From Phyto melanocephala (taxonomy: Eukaryota; Arthropoda; Insecta; Diptera; Rhinophoridae): 64,000 nucleotides of DNA. The translations under genes and the position numbers were made by a program. The stretch lies in contig OW799234.1 in the NCBI GenBank assembly GCA_941918925.1, positions 64,503,043 to 64,567,042 on the forward strand, in the 5' to 3' direction. A model generated the notes under the pieces. It was not told the origin of the DNA. It worked only from the letters and a program-made list of their open reading frames with translations, and searched no databases. This document shows positions 55,101 through 61,100 of the stretch, piece after piece (position 1 is the first letter of the stretch; every line of letters starts with the position of its first letter).

Positions 55101-58100
55101 AAAAATAAAAATTTTAACATTTTTGCTATATGGACAATTTGAAATTTGCAAAAAAAGGCTAAATCTAGAAATTGTGCTCCAATCAGACCTTTAGTGCTCG
55201 AAAGCTATCATTCTAGAGATTTCCGAACCATATAGTCTATATTCAGAATTTATTTCAGATCGGAGATATATGACTTTGAAAAATAAAAATGGTAACATTT
55301 TTGCGATATGGACAATTTGAAATTTGCAAAAAAAAGGCTAAATCTAGAAATTGTGCTCCAATCAGACCTTTAGTGCTCGAAAGATATCATTCTAGAGATT
55401 TCAGAACCATATAGTCTATATTCAGAATTTATTTCAGATCGGAGATATATGACTTTGAAAAATAAAAATTTTTAACATTTTTGCTATATGGACAATTTGA
55501 AATTTGCAAAAAAAGGCTAAATCTAGAAATTGTGATCCAATCAGACCTTTAGTGCTCGAAAGCTATCATTCTAGAGATTTCAGAACCATATAGTCTATAT
55601 TCAGAATTTATTTCAGATCGGAGATATATGACTTTGAAAAATAAAAATGTTAACATTTTTGCTATATGGACAATTTGAAATATGCAAAAAAAGGCTAAAT
55701 CTAGAAATTGTGCTCCAATCAGACCTTTAGTGCTCGAAAGCTATCATTCTAGAGATTTCAGAACCATATAGTCTATATTTAGAATTTATTTCAGATCGGA
55801 GATATATGACTTTGAAAAATAAAAATGTTAACATTTTTGCTATATGGACAATTTGAAATTTGCAAAAAAAGGCTAAATCTAGAAATTGTGCTCCAATCAG
55901 ACCTTTAGTGCTCGAAAGATATCATTCTAGAGATTTCAGAACCATATAGTCTATATTCAGAATTTATTTCAGATCGGAGATATATGACTTTGAAAAATAA
56001 AAATGTTTACATTTTTGCTATATGGACAATTTGAAATATGCAAAAAAAGGCTAAATCTAGAAATTGTGCTCCAATCAGACCTTTAGTGCTCGAAAGCTAT
56101 CATTCTAGAGATTTCAGAACCATATAGTCTATATTCAGAATTTATTTCAGATCGGAGATATATGACTTTGAAAAATAAAAATGTTAACATTTTTGCTATA
56201 TGGACAATTTGAAATTTGCAAAAAAAGGCTAAATCTAGAAATTGTGCTCCAATCAGACCTTTAGTGCTCGAAAGATATCATTCTAGAGATTTCAGAACCA
56301 TATAGTCTATATTCAGAATTTATTTCAGATAGGAGATATATGACTTTGAAAAATAAAAATTTTTAAAATTTTTGCTATATGGACAATTTAAAATTTGCAA
56401 AAAAAGGCTAAATCTAGAAATTGTGCTCCAATCAGACCTTTAGTGCTCGAAAGCTATCATTCTAGAGATTTCAGAACCATATAGTCTATATTCAGAATTT
56501 ATTTCAGATCGGAGATATATGACTTTGAAAAATAAAAATGTTAAAATTTTTGCTATATGGACAATTTGAAATTTGCAAAAAAAGGCTAAATCTAGAAATT
56601 GTGCTCCAATCAGACCTTTAGTGCTCGAATGCTATCATTCTAGAGATTTCAGAACCATATAGCCTATATTCAGAATTTATTTCAGATCGGAGATATATGA
56701 CTTTGAAAAATAAAAATTTTTAACATTTTTGCTATATGGACAATTTGAAATTTGCAAAAAAAAGGCTAAATCTAGAAATTGTGCTCCAATCAGACCTTTA
56801 GTGCTCGAAAGATATCATTCTTGAGATTTCAGAACCATATAGTCTATATTCAGAATTTATTTCAGATCGGAGATATATGACTTTGAAAAATAAAAATTTT
56901 TAACATTTTTGCTATATGGACAATTTGAAATTTGCAAAAAAAGGCTAAATCTAGAAATTGTGCTCCAATCAGACCTTTAGTGCTCGAAAGCTATCATTCT
57001 AGAGATTTCAGAACCATATAGTCTATATTCAGAATTTATTTCAGATCGGAGATATATGACTTTGAAAAATAAAAATGTTAACATTTTTGCTATATGGACA
57101 ATTTGAAATATGCAAAAAAAGGCTAAATCTAGAAATTGTGCTCCAATCAGACCTTTAGTGCTCGTATGATATCATTCTAGAGATTTCAGAACCATATAGT
57201 CTATATTCAGAAATTATTTCAGATCGGAGATATATGACTTTGAAAAATAAAAATTTTTAACATTTTTGCTATATGAACAATTTGAAATTTGCAAAAAAAG
57301 GCTAAATCTAGAAATTGTGCTCCAATCAGACCTTTAGTGCTCGAAAGCTATCATTCTAGAGATTTCAGAGCCATATAGTCTATATTCAGAATTTATTTCA
57401 GATCGGAGATATATGACTTTGAAAAATAAAATTTTTTAACATTTTTGCTATATGGACAATTTAAAATTTGCAAAAAAAGGCTAAATCTAGAAATTGTGCT
57501 CCAATCAGACCTTTAGTGCTCGAAAGCTATCATTCTAGAGATTTCAGAACCATATAGTCTATATTCAGAATTTATTTCAGATCGGAGATATATGACTTTG
57601 AAAAATAAAAATGTTAAAATTTTTGCTATATGGACAATTTGAAATTTGCAAAAAAAGGCTAAATCTAGAAATTGTGCTCCAATCAGACCTTTAGTGCTCG
57701 AAAGCTATCATTCTAGAGATTTCAGAACCATATAGTCTATATTCAGAATTTATTTCAGATCGGAGATATATGACTTTGAAAAATAAAAATTTTTAACATT
57801 TTTGCTATATGGACAATTTAAAATTTGCAAAAAAAGGCTAAATCTAGAAATTGTGCTCCAATCAGACCTTTAGTGCTCGTATGATATCATTCTAGAGATT
57901 TCAGAACCATATAGTCTATATTCAGAATTTATTTCAGATCGGAGATATATGACTTTGAAAAATAAAAATTTTTAACATTTTTGCTATATGAACAATTTGA
58001 AATTTGCAAAAAAAGGCTAAATCTAGAAATTGTGCTCCAATCAGACCTTTAGTGCTCGAAAGCTATCATTCTAGAGATTTCAGAACCATATAGTCTATAT

Positions 58101-61100
58101 TCAGAATTTATTTCAGATCGGAGATATATGACTTTGAAAAATAAAAATGTTAAAATTTTTGCTATATGGACAATTAGAAATTTGCAAAAAAAGGCTAAAT
58201 CTAGAAATTGTGCTCCAATCAGACCTTTAGTGCTCGAAAGCTATCATTCTAGAGATTTCAGAGCCATATAGTCTATATTCAGAATTTTTTTTTAGATCGG
58301 AGATATATGACTTTGAAAAATAAAAATGTTAACATTTTTGCTATATGGACAATTTGAAATTTGCAAAAAAAGGCTAAATCTAGAAATTGTGCTCCAATCA
58401 GACCTTTAGTGCTCGAAAGATATCATTCTAGAGATTTCAGAACCATATAGTCTATATTCAGAATTTATTTTAGATCGGAGATATATGACTTTGAAAAATA
58501 AAAATTTTTAACATTTTTGCTATATGGACAATTTAAAATTTGCAAAAAAAGGCTAAATCTAGAAATTGTGCTCCAATCAGACCTTTAGTGCTCGAAAGCT
58601 ATCATTCTAGAGATTTCAGAGCCATATAGTCTATATTCAGAATTTATTTCAGATCGGAGATATATGACTTTGAAAAATAAAAATGTTAACATTTTTGCTA
58701 TATGAACAATTTGAAATTTGCAAAAAAATGCTAAATCTAGAAATTGTGCTCCAATCAGACCTTTAGTGCTCGAATGCTATCATTCTAGAGATTTCAGAAC
58801 CATATAGTCTATATTCAGAATTTATTTCAGATCGGAGATATATGACTTTGAAAAATAAAAATGTTAAAATTTTTGCTATATGGACAATTTGAAATTTGCA
58901 AAAAAAGGCTAAATCTAGAAATTGTGCTCCAATCAGACCTTTAGTGCTCGAATGCTATCATTCTAGAGATTTCAGAACCATATAGTCTATATTCAGAATT
59001 TATTTCAGATCGGAGATATATGACTTTGAAAAATAAAAATGTTAAAATTTTTGCTATATGGACAATTTGAAATTTGCAAAAAAAGGCTAAATCTAGAAAT
59101 TGTGCTCCAATCAGACCTTTAGTGCTCGAAAGCTATCATTCTAGAGATTTCAGAACCATATAGTCTATATTCAGAATTTATTTCAGATCGGAGATATACA
59201 TATGAATTTGAAAAATAAAAATGTTAACATTTTTGCTATATGGACAATCTGAAATTTGCAAAAAAAGGCTAAATCTAGAAATTGTGCTCCAATCAGACCT
59301 TTAGTGCTCGAAAGCTATCATTCTAGAGATTTCAGAACCATATAGTCTATATTCAGAATTTATTTCAGATCGGAGATATATGACTTTGAAAAATAAAAAT
59401 TTTTAACATTTTTGCTATATGGACAATTTGAAATTTGCAAAAAAAGGCTAAATCTAGAAATTGTGCTCCAATCAGACCTTTAGTGCTCGAAAGCTATCAT
59501 TCTAGAGATTTCAGAACCATATAGTTATATTCAGAATTTATTTCAGATCGGAGATATATGACTTTGAAAAATAATAATGTTAACATTTTTGCTATATGGA
59601 CAATTTGAAATTTGCAAAAAAAGGCTAAATCTAGAAATTGTGCTCCAATCAGACCTTTAGTGCTCGAAAACTATCATTCTAGAGATTTCAGAACCATATA
59701 GTCTATATTCAGAATTTATTTCAGATCGGAGATATATGACTTTGAAAAATAAAAATTTTTAACATTTTCAAATTGTCCATATAGAAAAAATGTTAAAAAT
59801 TTTTATTTTTCAAAGTCATATATCTCCGATCTGAAATAAATTCTGAATATAGACTATATGGTTCTGAAATCTCTAGAATGATAGCTTTCGAGCACTAAAG
59901 GTCTGATTGGAGCACAATTTCTAGATTTAGCCTTTTTTTGCAAATTTCAAATTGTCCATATAGCAAAAATGTTAAAAATTTTTATTTTTCAAAGTCATAT
60001 ATCTCCGATCTGAAATAAATTCTGAATATAGACCATATGGTTCTGAAATCTCTAGAATGATATCTTTCGAGCACTAAAGGTCTGATTGGAGCACAATTTC
60101 TAGATTTAGCCTTTTTTTGCAAATTTTAAATTGTCCATATAGCAAAAATGTTAAAAATTTTTATTTTTGAAAGTCATATATCTCCGATCTGAAATAAATT
60201 CTGAATATAGACCATATGGTTCTGAAATCTCTAGAATGATAGCATTCGAGCACTAAAGGTCTGATTGGAGCACAATTTCTAGATTTAGCCTTTTTTTTGC
60301 AAATTTCAAATTGTCCATATAGCAAAAATGTTAACATTTTTATTTTTCAAAGTCATATATCTCCGATCTGAAATAAATTCTGAATATAGACTATATGGTT
60401 CTGAAATCTCTAGAATGATAGCTTTCGAGCACTCAAGGTCTGATTGGAGCACAATTTCTAGATTTAGCCTTTTTTTGCAAATTTCAAATTGTCTATATAG
60501 CAAAAATGGTAACATTTTTTTTCAAAGTCATATATCTCCGATCTGAAATAAATTCTGAATATAGACTATATGGTTCTGGAATCTCTAGAATAATAGCTTT
60601 CGAGCACTAAAGGTCTGATTGGAGCACAATTTCTAGATTTAGCCTTTTTTTGCATATTTCAAATTGTCCATATAGCAAAAATGTTAAAAATTTTTATTTT
60701 TCAAAGTCATATATCTCCGATCTGAAATAAATTCTAAATATAGACTATATGGTTCTGAAATCTCTAGAATGATAGCTTTCGAGCACTAAAGGTCTGATTG
60801 GAGCACAATTTCTAGATTTACCCTTTTTTTGCAAATTTCAAATTGTCCATATAGCAAAAATGTTAACATTTTTATTTTTCAAAGTCATATATCTCCGATC
60901 TGAAATAAATTCTGAATATAGACTATATGGTTCTGAAATCTCTAGAATGATAGCTTTCGAGCACTAAAGGTCTGATTGGAGCACAATTTCTAGATTTAGC
61001 CTTTTTTTGCAAATTTCAAATTGTCCATATAGCAAAAATGTTAACATTTTTATTTTTCAAAGTCATATATCTCCGATCTGAAATAAATTCTGAATATAGA

